Below, piece after piece: positions 9,246-18,677 of a stretch of 31,089 bases of DNA; position 1 is the stretch's first letter, and every line of letters starts with the position of its first letter. The notes beneath the pieces were generated by a model. The model ran no database searches, was not told where the DNA came from, and saw only the letters and a list, made by a program, of their open reading frames with translations. Made by a program: the position numbers and the translations under genes. The stretch is from Corallochytrium limacisporum (lineage: Eukaryota; Opisthokonta), in assembly GCA_002811645.1 (NCBI GenBank), contig PDIP01000106.1:86614-117702 (forward strand). The letters run 5' to 3'.

Positions 9246-11180
9246 ATGCGTCCGGTACGGTCCACAAGTAGTGGATCTGCAACCACATGGCTAGTTCATT
9301 GTATTGCCCTACTACTGGCATTTGTCAGCTGTACGGAAGCGTTCATCATGATGCCAGGTGTGCGACCTCGTGAGTTTGACGATGGCCAGAAAGTAATTCT
9401 CCAGGCGGTGAAGATGACGAGCACGAAGACACAGCTGCCGTATGACTATTACTATTTAAACTTTTGCGAGCCGGAAAACCTGAAATATTCAAGCGAAAGC
9501 CTTGGAGAGGTGCTACTGGGTGACCGCATTGCCAACCTGCCTCATGAATTGGCCATGCGCAAGAACAAGGACTGTACTGTTCTCTGTCACAAAACACTTA
9601 GTGCAGATGATATCAAGGAATTTGCTAAGTTCATTGAAAATGAATACCGGGTTCACTGGATGACAGATTCACTGCCGGGAGCCATGCGATTTCGTAACGC
9701 GGAGGGCCGAGAAGTACTCTTCCGTGGTTTCCCGCTGGGAACTGTGAATGAAGCTGGGTTGATCATACTCTACAACCACGTAGATATCACCCTTAGGTAC
9801 CACCCCCACATTAGCACCGATCGTAAGGGACAGGCTCACGCCCCGACCACGCGGTATCGCATTGTTGGCTTCGAAATTACGCCCTTGAGCATGGAAGAGA
9901 AGGCTCAAGCCGCCAACGATAACGAACCTTGCCTTCCTGGATCGGCCGCGCCATACATCATCAACCCCAATGCTGACCGGGAACAAGAAATCACCTTCAC
10001 GTACGCAATTAAATGGGAAATGGTCGACGCGACGTGGGCTGCTCGTTGGGATGCCTATCTGCTCAGCGGTGACCAAGGAGTGCACTGGTACTCTATCATA
10101 AACTCCATCCTGGTGGTGATCTTCCTCTCTGGGATTGTGGCGGTGATCATTGTGCGGACGCTGCGGAGGGACATTGCACGCTACAATGAAGAGGACGAGG
10201 ACCTAGAGGATGCTATCGACGAGACTGGGTGGAAGCTCGTGCACGGTGATGTATTCCGTCCTCCTCGGCATGCTGGTCTGCTCGTCGCTTCCGTGGGCGT
10301 GGGAATGCAGATTCTGGGCATGCTGCTTGGTGTCCTGGTGCTGAGCGCCCTCGGTATGCTTAGTCCGGCCTCTAATAATGGCCAGATCAGTTTAGCTCTG
10401 GTCCTATTCGGGTTCATGGGTGTATTCTCGGGTTACCATGCCGCCCGCTTCTATAAGACTATGAAGGGCAAGGAATGGCACCGCACTGCTTTGCTCACAG
10501 GCACACTGTACCCTGCCATTGCCATTGGTATGTATCTCATGGTCGACTTTGTATTGCTGAGCAAACAAAGTAGCGGTGCCGTCCCGTTTTCTTCTTTCGT
10601 TGTCATCTTGCTGTCCTGGCTTGGACTGAGTCTACCGCTCGTATATGCCGGCTTCTACTTTGGCTATCGTAAGAAGGCCATCGAGGCACCTGTCCGAACC
10701 AATCAGATCCCCCGTCAAGTACCTGAACAACCTCTGTACCTGCGGCCCATTCCTTCGATGATGCTAGCTGGCATCTTCCCATTTGGTGCCGTCTTCATTG
10801 AACTGTTCTTTGTCATGTCCAGTTTATGGCAGGGCACGTTCTATTACCTATTCGGATTTCTGTTTATTGTGTTTGTCATTCTGATTGTGACATGTGCAGA
10901 GATCACCATTGTAATGGTCTACTTCCACCTCTGTGCCGAGGATTACCACTGGTGGTGGCCCAGTTTCATGACTAGTGGTTCGCTGGCTGTGTACGTGTTA
11001 CTGTACGCCATAGTCTATTACGTCACGCGCCTAGATATCGATACGATGGCCAGTACCATCCTGTACTTTGGCTACACCTTGATCATGGTATCTACCTTCT
11101 GGTTCATGACTGGAGCAGTTGGGTTCTTGGCCACATTTTGGTTCGTAAGGCGAATCTACGGTGCTGTTAAGGTGGACTAA
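9246..11180 (+). CDS. Transmembrane 9 superfamily protein (TM9SF2/4-like, EMP70)
   Basis: TM9SF (nonaspanin) proteins reside in Golgi and endosomes and help sort membrane proteins with Gly-rich transmembrane helices; Phg1 (amoeba) and Emp70 (yeast) are relatives. The 644-aa product has a signal peptide (hydrophobic core about 14-29), the mature start PGVRPREFDDGQ typical of the TM9SF2/4 subgroup, and a lumenal domain to about 280 with paired Cys (CTVLC) and RIVGFEITP. The membrane region (about 282-640) has nine predicted helices. GWKLVHGDVFRPP precedes TM2 as in the family, and the C terminus is KVD, the KxD/E Golgi-retention motif. I chose 9246 (A at -3); ATG 9231, five codons upstream, has T at -3. 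Full length for the family. Convergent with the next gene, 244 bp between stops. Confidence 0.95.
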   Translation: MRPVRSTSSGSATTWLVHCIALLLAFVSCTEAFIMMPGVRPREFDDGQKVILQAVKMTSTKTQLPYDYYYLNFCEPENLKYSSESLGEVLLGDRIANLPHELAMRKNKDCTVLCHKTLSADDIKEFAKFIENEYRVHWMTDSLPGAMRFRNAEGREVLFRGFPLGTVNEAGLIILYNHVDITLRYHPHISTDRKGQAHAPTTRYRIVGFEITPLSMEEKAQAANDNEPCLPGSAAPYIINPNADREQEITFTYAIKWEMVDATWAARWDAYLLSGDQGVHWYSIINSILVVIFLSGIVAVIIVRTLRRDIARYNEEDEDLEDAIDETGWKLVHGDVFRPPRHAGLLVASVGVGMQILGMLLGVLVLSALGMLSPASNNGQISLALVLFGFMGVFSGYHAARFYKTMKGKEWHRTALLTGTLYPAIAIGMYLMVDFVLLSKQSSGAVPFSSFVVILLSWLGLSLPLVYAGFYFGYRKKAIEAPVRTNQIPRQVPEQPLYLRPIPSMMLAGIFPFGAVFIELFFVMSSLWQGTFYYLFGFLFIVFVILIVTCAEITIVMVYFHLCAEDYHWWWPSFMTSGSLAVYVLLYAIVYYVTRLDIDTMASTILYFGYTLIMVSTFWFMTGAVGFLATFWFVRRIYGAVKVD

Positions 11181-11424
11181 GGCTGGCTCATAGTGGCCTA
11201 TGAGTACCGTACAAAGAAAGCGAAAAAGACACATAAGGAATATAAAGTAAGCGGCATACCAACGTTGTACGCACAGCAATATTTTTAGGATCATATGGTC
11301 AATGTCAAGAAGAAGGCTGATGTACTATATGCAGTTCAAAAGTGGAAAGACCGCAAGCACCGACACTTAAGGTCAAACAAAACGAAATCGTATGGAAGGT
11401 TTCATGGCCATGGCGGAAGGTTGA

Positions 11425-12027
11425 TCAGCTCGTTATTTTTATGAACCCATCCTCCACTTCTTCAGTCTCAAAGTCCTTGATGGCCCCCTCATCTGGGGTT
11501 GCGGCGGCTTCGTTACCCAACCCATCTTCTTCTTGTTCCGCGTCACTGTCCTTGGCCTTGGCTGGCTTTTGCTGTGAGTGAGATCCCTTGGCAGGCCTGC
11601 GCATCTTGCTACAACGCTTCTTCTTCGTCTTCGGGTCCTCTACCAACCCCATGGCTATCGCACTGGCGTGCGCGATTCCGGCTACAATACCAATCGGTAG
11701 TGTCAGTCCTACAAAAGCCATGAACACGGGAACCATCCACATACCTGTGAATGCGGAGGCAGGGAACGTGACGGCGGCTACGCCTGCGTAGACCTTCCAA
11801 TTATGCTGAGAGTGTGGTGATGATCCTACAGAATCACTGGCAAAGGCACACATTAGCGCCGTATTCATAGCTCCCATAGCCACAGGCAGTGCGATAGCGG
11901 CGGGATAGAAAAGATAGCCCATGCCGGCAGCGTACCAGGGTAACCAACTTCCGTAAACTGCCTGGGTAGGCCATTGGCACAGGTGCACCCAGGCGCTGAA
12001 GGCATTCCAGATGCCTCCTACTGACAT
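11425..12027 (-). CDS. Unrecognised small multi-pass membrane protein
   Basis: A 200-aa protein of no family I recognise. Residues 1-130 are hydrophobic with three or four likely membrane segments (about 27-48 and 50-63, a Gly/Ala/Val-rich one at about 79-97, and 98-126), rich in Trp, Gly and Ala. The tail changes abruptly to a basic patch (KTKKKRCSKMRRPAK, 133-147) and then an acidic Glu/Asp-rich stretch (160-192). The start at 12027 has A at -3. The frame stays open upstream for another 33 codons to a stop, with only GTG or CTG as possible starts, and the first 17 of those codons encode membrane-like residues (ALIFGTLID). An unseen 5' exon or a non-AUG start is therefore possible. Location and role are unknown; the charged tail suggests a cytosolic protein-interaction region. 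Confidence 0.7.
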   Translation of the reverse strand: MSVGGIWNAFSAWVHLCQWPTQAVYGSWLPWYAAGMGYLFYPAAIALPVAMGAMNTALMCAFASDSVGSSPHSQHNWKVYAGVAAVTFPASAFTGMWMVPVFMAFVGLTLPIGIVAGIAHASAIAMGLVEDPKTKKKRCSKMRRPAKGSHSQQKPAKAKDSDAEQEEDGLGNEAAATPDEGAIKDFETEEVEDGFIKITS

Positions 12028-12682
12028 AGTTGCGTCAATGAGGGTTCCGAAGATGAGTGCGTTGGTCTGCTTGCTCACTCGTTTTCGTAAGGAACTGTGA
12101 TAGATGGGTGGTATCAGTGGGGTCCTTGTTACCTCCTACACACAGTTCACCACAGAACTGACGTATTGGTTTGTTTCAAGGAAGAGAGTCGATCGTATAA
12201 CCAACCAAGGTCGCAGTCTCGTTTCCTTGACCCATCCGTGTCGTTCCCATCGGCGATGTGCTCTGTGAGAGGTCTCAGCTCATGATACGATCTGTAGCGT
12301 TCAGTTTTGTTTGAATAGCTGTAGGTGAATCCTTAATAAAAGTCAAAGCGAATACTCTCTGTGGCCTACTCGCTGCGATTCATGAAGGCTCCCCCAAAAC
12401 CTGTTCCGGGCTCGACAACGGTGTAAGGGGGGGTCAGCGCATTCTTGCCAAAGTATCAGACGCCGGCAGCAATGGTAGGTGGGTGGGTGCTGCCGGCAGA
12501 TGGTGCCCCGGGAAGAACGATATTTTCAAGCGCGAAATGACCAATGAAGAAATCAGAGTATCACTATTTACATTTCTCTACGGTACCCCCACTAAATTGC
12601 GAGTTTTGAGAACCTCCCGGGAGACACAAGCGCCCGAAAGTTCCTTTGGTCAGCGGGAGACGTGGCGCTAAGAGAAGGCCCC

Positions 12683-12937
12683 GGGGGGGGGGGGGGGGGG
12701 GGGCCNNNNNNNNNNNNNNNNNNNNNNNNNNNNNNNNNNNNNNNNNNNNNNNNNNNNNNNNNNNNNNNNNNNNNNNNNNNNNNNNNNNNNNNNNNNNNNN
12801 NNNNNNNNNNNNNNNNNNNNNNNNNNNNNNNNNNNNNNNNNNNNNNNNNNNNNNNNNNNNNNNNNNNNNNNNNNNNNNNNNNNNNNNNNNNNNNNNNNNN
12901 NNNNNNNNNNNNNNNNNNNNNNNNNNNGGGGGGGGGG
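12683..12937. other. Assembly gap (222 N) flanked by poly-G
   Basis: Positions 12706-12927 are undetermined. The left side ends in 21 consecutive G plus CC and the right side starts with 10 G. The window itself also begins with 15 G. Either G homopolymers break the assembly here, or the G runs are false base calls from two-colour sequencing chemistry. Any open frame crossing the N stretch is meaningless. Confidence 0.97.
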
Positions 12938-13287
12938 TAGGTTCTTCAGCTTCGTTGCCATTGAGTCCAGTTCAAAGCGCTTTTCGCAGTGCGAATAGGT
13001 GATTTCGATGCTTCATCAATATTAAAGGTAGGACCATGGCAATGGTGGGAGTTCAGAGTATGCCCCATGCTCTGGCAACATGTACGAAAGTTCAGGGTCA
13101 CATCATTGACACATCATCACCTTCTATCTACGGTTAAGCACTTAATAGCCACTATGCTACTAGCAGCTCTTCTTCTGGATGGCGGGCTGGAAAATGATTA
13201 AGAGTGGGAGTCACCAGGAGGTCTGATCCATAACCGAGCCAGTCGGACATCTCCGTGTGGCCGTGCGTGTCCACAGTATGTGTTTGG

Positions 13288-13306
13288 ACACACACACACA
13301 CACACA
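13288..13306. repeat. (AC)n microsatellite
   Basis: Uninterrupted AC dinucleotide run of about 19 bases in non-coding DNA. Similar CA runs occur at 17481-17501, 18090-18101 and 20875-20884. Confidence 0.95.
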
Positions 13307-14874
13307 TCCGCGCGGGAGCACAGCCAGGATCGCCACTGGCGTCCGGCCCTGAGAGACGGCGCGGTTGCCCTTTCTGGGACCGGTCAGAGAAGCGCACAGC
13401 GCGCAGGCTGGGCTATCTTTTCCGGGCAGCGCCAGGGACCCGCACTTCGCTCCCGCTCCCGAGCGGGCGCAAAAAAAGAAAAAAAAAACAAGAAAACTCT
13501 TAAAAACGTAAGGCCCCCCCTGGGGGGGGGTTGTCCTAACGCACTCTTCCCAGAGAGCGAGAGGGAGATAGAAGAGAGGGGTGGGCTGGGCATTCAGAGC
13601 ACAGATCCTGAGGTGTCCCGTGTCCTCCGTTATCATTCCGGGGCTGAGTCGGTTAGCGGTGGTAATAAGCTCGGCCGATACCTTCTGTGCATCGATAGGG
13701 GCCCCACCTTACAACTCATTCTCTCCTCTCGCTCCCCCCGCGGGGGGGGGGGGCGGGAGGCCTCCCTTCCTTTACTCTTCAGGCGGCAGTTGTTCCTGAA
13801 TACTTAGGGGCGGGGGATTTTCTATCTCTGTTTTGTCGGCTCGATTGCTTCCCGTATATCCCACCGCCGCCCGTAGCAGCAAAGTACCCCTTGGTATTTT
13901 TAACCTTTGTGTGAGTGAGACCGGCCCGCTCCAAGCGTTCGGGGTTCGTGTGCGCGCGGGGTCTGGCTGTTCCACCTTTTCGTTTTGCCTTGCGCAGATT
14001 TTGATATACTCAGAGGCCTGCGGGCACGAAGAGAACCACGAAGGTTCTCCAGGCGTCGCCAACTCATCGTGGTGGATGTACCTCGGGTGGCAGAAAAATA
14101 TTAGAGTGCACGGGGTGGGAGGGCCCCTTTAGCCAAATCCAGCTGCTTCAGTATTCCGAGGGAAATTCCAGCGGTGGCCATATACCCAAACTGCCACTTC
14201 GTCATCGTCGCAGTCCCAGATCGGGTAGGATCCCAGCACAGCGAGTCTGTGGCCGCCTTGTGCGTGTGCTCTGGTGGTAGCACTGACAAACTTGGCCGCC
14301 ACTCTGATCTTAGCGGTCAAAGTAAAGTGTCCGATACCCCCCCCTCCCCCCCACAGCACCGAATGTGTCCCTCGGTGGGTATTAAGTGGGCAGCATTGGA
14401 ATTGGTCTTTGCCGAAACGGTTTCCCCAATACTTCCACCTCAGGGTTGTGTTCCTGTCCATGACTTGGGTCAACAATAACAAAATGGCGGGTGGTGGGCG
14501 ACCCTCCCCCACGTCCCATTCCATTCCAGTCTCCCCAATCTGGTCTACGGATTTGGCACGGTGGGAGACAACCGACTGAAACGGCACCACCACAGAAAAT
14601 TGACTAAATCTTGATAGCGCTCTGGCACCTGCTGATATGAGGTGATTCTTATCCGTAACAGATTCGGCTACCGCTAACGGCTTCGCTAGCCAGGGCTTAT
14701 TGGTTCCAATCGCGCCGCATTCACCCTTGTGGGACTCCGCTCGGGGCCGGGCGGTGAAGACTACACTGTTTCGAACCGGAATGCGGCAGTACGGTATGGC
14801 CCCCCTTGGTACATTTAGTATTTGTCTGCGGTGCCCCCCCCCAAGAGACTAATGGACTCCAGCTGCAAGCTTTG

Positions 14875-14896
14875 TCCTTCCCCGACTGGGGAAGGA
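14875..14896. other. Perfect 9-bp GC-rich hairpin
   Basis: TCCTTCCCC, a GACT loop, then GGGGAAGGA form a perfect inverted repeat. The preceding 260 bases also hold a weaker hairpin (GGCTA near 14666 pairing with TAGCC near 14688), so the neighbourhood could encode a structured RNA, but no known RNA family is recognised. Confidence 0.6.
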
Positions 14897-16567
14897 GGCC
14901 GTCTATTTAACCCCGGTGGTGGCGGTGTGTTATGTGGATCCCCATTTTCATTTGGTTTTTTTTGCTAGTAAGTGTGGAGCGACAGGGCCTCGTTGATGAC
15001 CTTGGCCTGTGCAAACATGTAATCAAACACTGGATTCTGGTTCACACCGCGTTCCTCATCGAGGCGTGGCCCCCAGAAGGACAGACAAGACAAACGAGGC
15101 TTGGTCTGGGCCAAAACCATCACAACTGGTTAGGTGCGATATGTCCATTTTAGCGACATCCCCGCAAGGAATTGATCCCGGCGTGTGCCAGATATGTTGA
15201 TATCTGCAGCACACCGCCACTTCCGTTCGCGCCATTGCTGTGAGCAATTTAAGAACGGCTTTTGTGTGTGCCGCGCCGCCTTTGCACGCAAGGTCGAGCT
15301 CAAGCGGTTTACTGAAATATAGTAACTACCCGGTGTGGAATGCGATGCACCCAATTAATTTCGCGTCCATTGATGTCGCTTTTCTGTGTAATATCCAAAT
15401 CGATCTGGTTCCATCGGTCTAGATGCGAAGCTGCCGTGAAGCTTTGAGCACAGCATCTTCATCAACAACCCAAAATAATTGGCCCCACAGCACCTCGACA
15501 TGGTACGAGGATGCTTTGTTGCTCTCGTTGCATGAATGAATTGAAGGGAATAATTCGGTGGTTGCCCTTCCAGTCGTATTCAAGTGGCAATGATCGTGCC
15601 CCACAAACAACGGAGAAAGATACGCTTAAGCTACATACTTGCCGGGGTGCGCGTCACGCAACAAAGGGTAAAGTCAGGCCATTCGAGCGTCTCACAACTT
15701 TGTTGTGGTCTGTTGCCGTAGCTATATATTCGCTGCTGCAGTGGCACCGCTGAAATGTACCAAAATTTTATTTGAAGCTATGGTGGTCGTTTTGAAGAAC
15801 GAAGAACGGCAGGCCACCAACGTAGAGAACAAAAGGTGATTGCGGGCGAGAGAATAGAAGAAGCCCAGCCGCCAGCACACGCAAAATAGCCTAAGCCAGT
15901 CAATACATTCATCATGCAAGTTTTGTAATGGTACTCCTTTTTTCGGCACAGAGGATTTGTCGTCAATCTTGCACTGGGTGCGCCGAACATTGGAAGGCAA
16001 ACCACACCTCGTCCTGACCGCACAACCTGCCGCGTCGGAGTTCGTTCACAACGTATCCACTGTGATTCCCCTCCCTCCAATGGAGGAAGTTTTGAAGGGT
16101 TGGCTGGCATGGTTTGGTGTGGGTGGATCGGAGTGTAAGGAGTAAGAAGGGAGAAGAAAAGCGGGGAGGCGGCTACCCAGGATGGGGTCAGCGTCGTTGC
16201 AAAGCTACCATCCACTAATTTGGTGGTGTTGCGGACCCGGTTTCTGTTCATCTAGGGTCTGTGAATTCTTCCACGTAGTTCAGAGTGTCTCTTTTTTATT
16301 TGCCCGCTCCATTCCGGCGAAATATTGTGCATCTACCGGAATATGAATGAAAGTGCAGGTTCTCTCAACCACCCTCCGCCTTCACCCTTTGCCCAACATA
16401 GGAAGGCTTCAGGCAAATGACTCAGGTTCATGGAAATATTCGCATAGCTTGGTCAGCTGCTCGCACGCACGTCGCGGTGGTACTGCCCTTCGAACAGTAC
16501 GCGGTCGAACGGGGGGTGGGAGAGCCGTACTTTGCTCTGGTGAGCCCCTCTCGGAGATCTGCATCAG

Positions 16568-16868
16568 AGTGGTTCGAGTACACAGTGTTCTTGTGTAAGG
16601 CAGGGAACACATACCTTGTGCCCGTGTACATCACAGTGGTTCGAGCGCGCAGTTTTCTTTTGCCAGGCAGAGTGGACAAAAGAACTTACGATCCGGTCGC
16701 AGTGGTTCGAGCGCACAGGTTTCTTGTGCCAGGCAGAGACGACAAGAACTTACCGTCTCGTCGCAGTGGTTCGAGCGCACAGGTTTCTTGTGCCAGGCAG
16801 AGACGACAAGAACTTACCGTCTCGTCGCAGTGGTTCGAGCGCACAGTTTTCTTGTGCCAGGTAGAGCG
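16568..16868. repeat. Tandem repeat, ~64-bp unit, 4-5 copies
   Basis: Units begin with AGTGGTTCGAG at 16568, 16635, 16701, 16765 and 16829, giving spacings of 67, 66, 64 and 64. The third and fourth units are nearly identical; the first is the most diverged and the last is cut short near 16868. Each unit also carries a TTCTTGTGCCAGGCAGAG segment. Because 64 is not a multiple of 3, successive units are read in different frames, so this is a DNA-level minisatellite rather than a protein repeat, although all three forward frames happen to stay open. Confidence 0.95.
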
Positions 16869-17480
16869 GAGTTGATGACCCATTCACACACTACCCTGTT
16901 GGGAAGCGGTGTGCACCAGTGGCGGCAGCCCCGCGATGGTGAGAGCTCCCATGCTCCCATCATCCGCCAGCGAAAGCAAGAGATTTGTGCAGCGCCATAT
17001 TCGCACGAACCATGAGCTGCTGGAAGATCAAAAATTTTCTACATAGGGATCTGGAAAGTACCGTCGGCGGCTAAATACTAGATATATGAGCCTATCGATG
17101 CAAAGCGGTGGATATGCGTCTGCTGAATGTGTACTGCGTAGGCGGATGTGCGATCCTTGACTACGCTCCTTTCCGGTACCGCACTGCTGGCATATCTGTT
17201 CTTAGTGGCTTTTTTTTCAGGGGCAGGAGAGGTGTTGCTGGCGTGCTTCACAACAAATCATCTCGCGGATGCAAAAAGTGCCCGTCGAATTCAAAACTCG
17301 AAATTCTTTTGCTCTGCGAAAGAGGCTTCAGACGTCCCAGTGTTTCATCATCGGTTTCGCCCCAAAACGAACGAAAATTAAAGTCCGTCTGGGCTAAACC
17401 GTTCGGTCAATGTTCGTCACGATATTTTGGCACACCTACCCTCGGCTGTATTCCCGTCTTGATGTCCATTGCCGGCTGAG

Positions 17481-17501
17481 CACACACACACACACACACA
17501 C
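17481..17501. repeat. (CA)n microsatellite
   Basis: Uninterrupted CA dinucleotide run of about 20 bases in the gene-free block, followed within 200 bp by G-rich tracts. Confidence 0.95.
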
Positions 17502-17672
17502 CCGTGACAAGGCAAAAGGAAGCTCCGACGGAATATTTAAAAAAGGTACTATAAAGGAACATATATTGAACAGGACAATGCGATCCTTGGTTCCCTTCTC
17601 CCCTCTCCACCATTCCCCTCACGCCCCGCTGCTTGGAGAGAAAGAAAAAAAAATGAAGAACGGGACGGTATT

Positions 17673-17822
17673 GGGAGAAGGGAAGGGGAGGGGAGGGGGG
17701 GGAGGGAGAAAAAGAGAGAACCTTAGCGGGAAGGGTAAAAAAGAGTGAAACACATTGACCGGGGGAGAAGGGGGGAGGGCCCGCGGGGGAGAGAGAGAAG
17801 GGGAGAGGAGGAGGGGGGGGGG
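17673..17822 (+). other. Two G-quadruplex-like blocks
   Basis: Positions 17673-17706 hold at least six runs of three or more G separated by one to four A/G bases. Positions 17761-17822 hold another dense set, ending in a G10 run. Both are on the plus strand, 850-1000 bp upstream of the REC-REC-bHLH start. Spacing fits the standard G-quadruplex pattern; folding and function are inference. Confidence 0.6.
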
Positions 17823-18089
17823 ATTTAACAGTGTTTCACCATTTTTACGCCTTTCTTTTTGGTTTGTTCCCAATTTCTTCTTTTTTTTTTGACCACCGGA
17901 GTTTTCACCACCCGTGCCTGTTTCATATCTCTTCTCTTGTGGCCCTTCGGCCGCTAAATACGGACAGGTGGTTTGACGGTGGTGCCTGTGCCGTTACCCG
18001 CTGGTGTGTCATTTTTTGTCTTTCTTTGGCTTCACGGAGACATACAGGGAAGCGCCACCCTCTCTATCACGGGGGAGGATCAGCTGGTG

Positions 18090-18101
18090 ACACACACACA
18101 C
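18090..18101. repeat. Short (AC)n run
   Basis: A 12-base AC repeat about 580 bp upstream of the REC-REC-bHLH start codon. Confidence 0.85.
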
Positions 18102-18458
18102 GAACGATTATGCGCCGCACCACCAATTCTGTGCGCCTATGCAAGAGGAAAACAAGTGGTTGAAATCGCTCCTCGACTTAGTGCTTCGGTGTCATGCGCC
18201 TGGACCCTTTCTCCGGTGTTGGCGCGTCAGCTTTCTCCTCTTAATTCTACTTTGTTCTCTTAACCGATCCATTTCGCCCGGGTTCTTTCGTTGGCCTTTC
18301 TGACGTTTCTTCTTAGTTTCTTGAATCCTTTGCATTCATTCAAGACAGGTATATCGGGCGTCACGTTGCCAATACTACTCATGGTGTTATTATCCCTCTT
18401 CTAAAACATTGGCGGACTGCAAGACATTGCTGTCTCTCGCACATTAGTTGCCGGAACA

Positions 18459-18551
18459 ATGAGTGAATGAACAACACGGAAGTGTTGAAAGGGACTTTGA
18501 GCGCATCTCATGTGTAACAAAAGTTTTAAATTTTTCGTCGGCAACGAGTGA
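18459..18551 (+). promoter_or_regulatory. Cluster of three possible upstream ORFs
   Basis: Three short ATG-to-stop frames precede the regulator gene: 18459-18470 (3 codons plus stop), 18467-18517 (16 codons plus stop) and 18510-18551 (13 codons plus stop), each overlapping the next. The first has the context AACAATGAG, almost the same as the main start (AACAATGGC). No ATG lies between the last of them and the main start. If the mRNA begins upstream of 18459 they would lower or condition translation; the transcription start is unknown. Confidence 0.35.
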
Positions 18552-18677
18552 CTTCAAAACTTTAGATCCCAAGGAGAGAAAACCGAAGACACTCGACACT
18601 AGTTTTCGGCCACCTAACTCTTGGAGAAAGTAGGAATCCTCTACGTACAAGCAAGAACACAGACACCTACCAAAACA

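Larger units (their letters stand above)
12028..18677. other. 6.6-kb region without a convincing gene
   Basis: This is the longest non-coding block of the window and it leads into the REC-REC-bHLH gene. It contains a sequence gap flanked by poly-G, CA microsatellites at 13288, 17481 and 18090, a perfect 9-bp hairpin at 14875, a ~64-bp tandem repeat at 16568-16868, G-quadruplex-like blocks at 17673-17822, and a pyrimidine-rich 5' region (18180-18350). The longest open frames (15778-16251 minus, 157 codons; 14129-14593 minus, no ATG; 17108-17479 plus) show no motifs and weak start contexts. I recognise no transposase, reverse transcriptase, tRNA or rRNA. Long regulatory DNA, an unannotated non-coding RNA, or decayed sequence are all possible. 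Confidence 0.5.

Noticed and set aside
12646-13002. Open frames spanning the N stretch
   Set aside because: Open only because undetermined codons are not read as stops; flanked by poly-G.
14129-14593. 154-codon minus-strand frame
   Set aside because: Begins at GTG, and crosses C/G homopolymers that give Pro and Gly runs by base composition.
15778-16251. 157-codon minus-strand frame starting with ATG
   Set aside because: T at -3, no motif or convincing composition, and it sits in a gene-poor block. Could be reconsidered if transcribed.
16568-16850. tRNA-like B-box (GGTTCGAG) in the tandem repeat
   Set aside because: The bases after GGTTCGA do not complete a T-arm stem and there is no acceptor or anticodon arm.
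16568-16868. CRISPR array
   Set aside because: The units abut with no unique spacers, and the window is eukaryotic.
16417-16875. 152-codon plus-strand frame through the tandem repeat
   Set aside because: The ~64-bp unit shifts the frame at each copy, so the 'protein' has no consistent repeat; it is a by-product of an open minisatellite.
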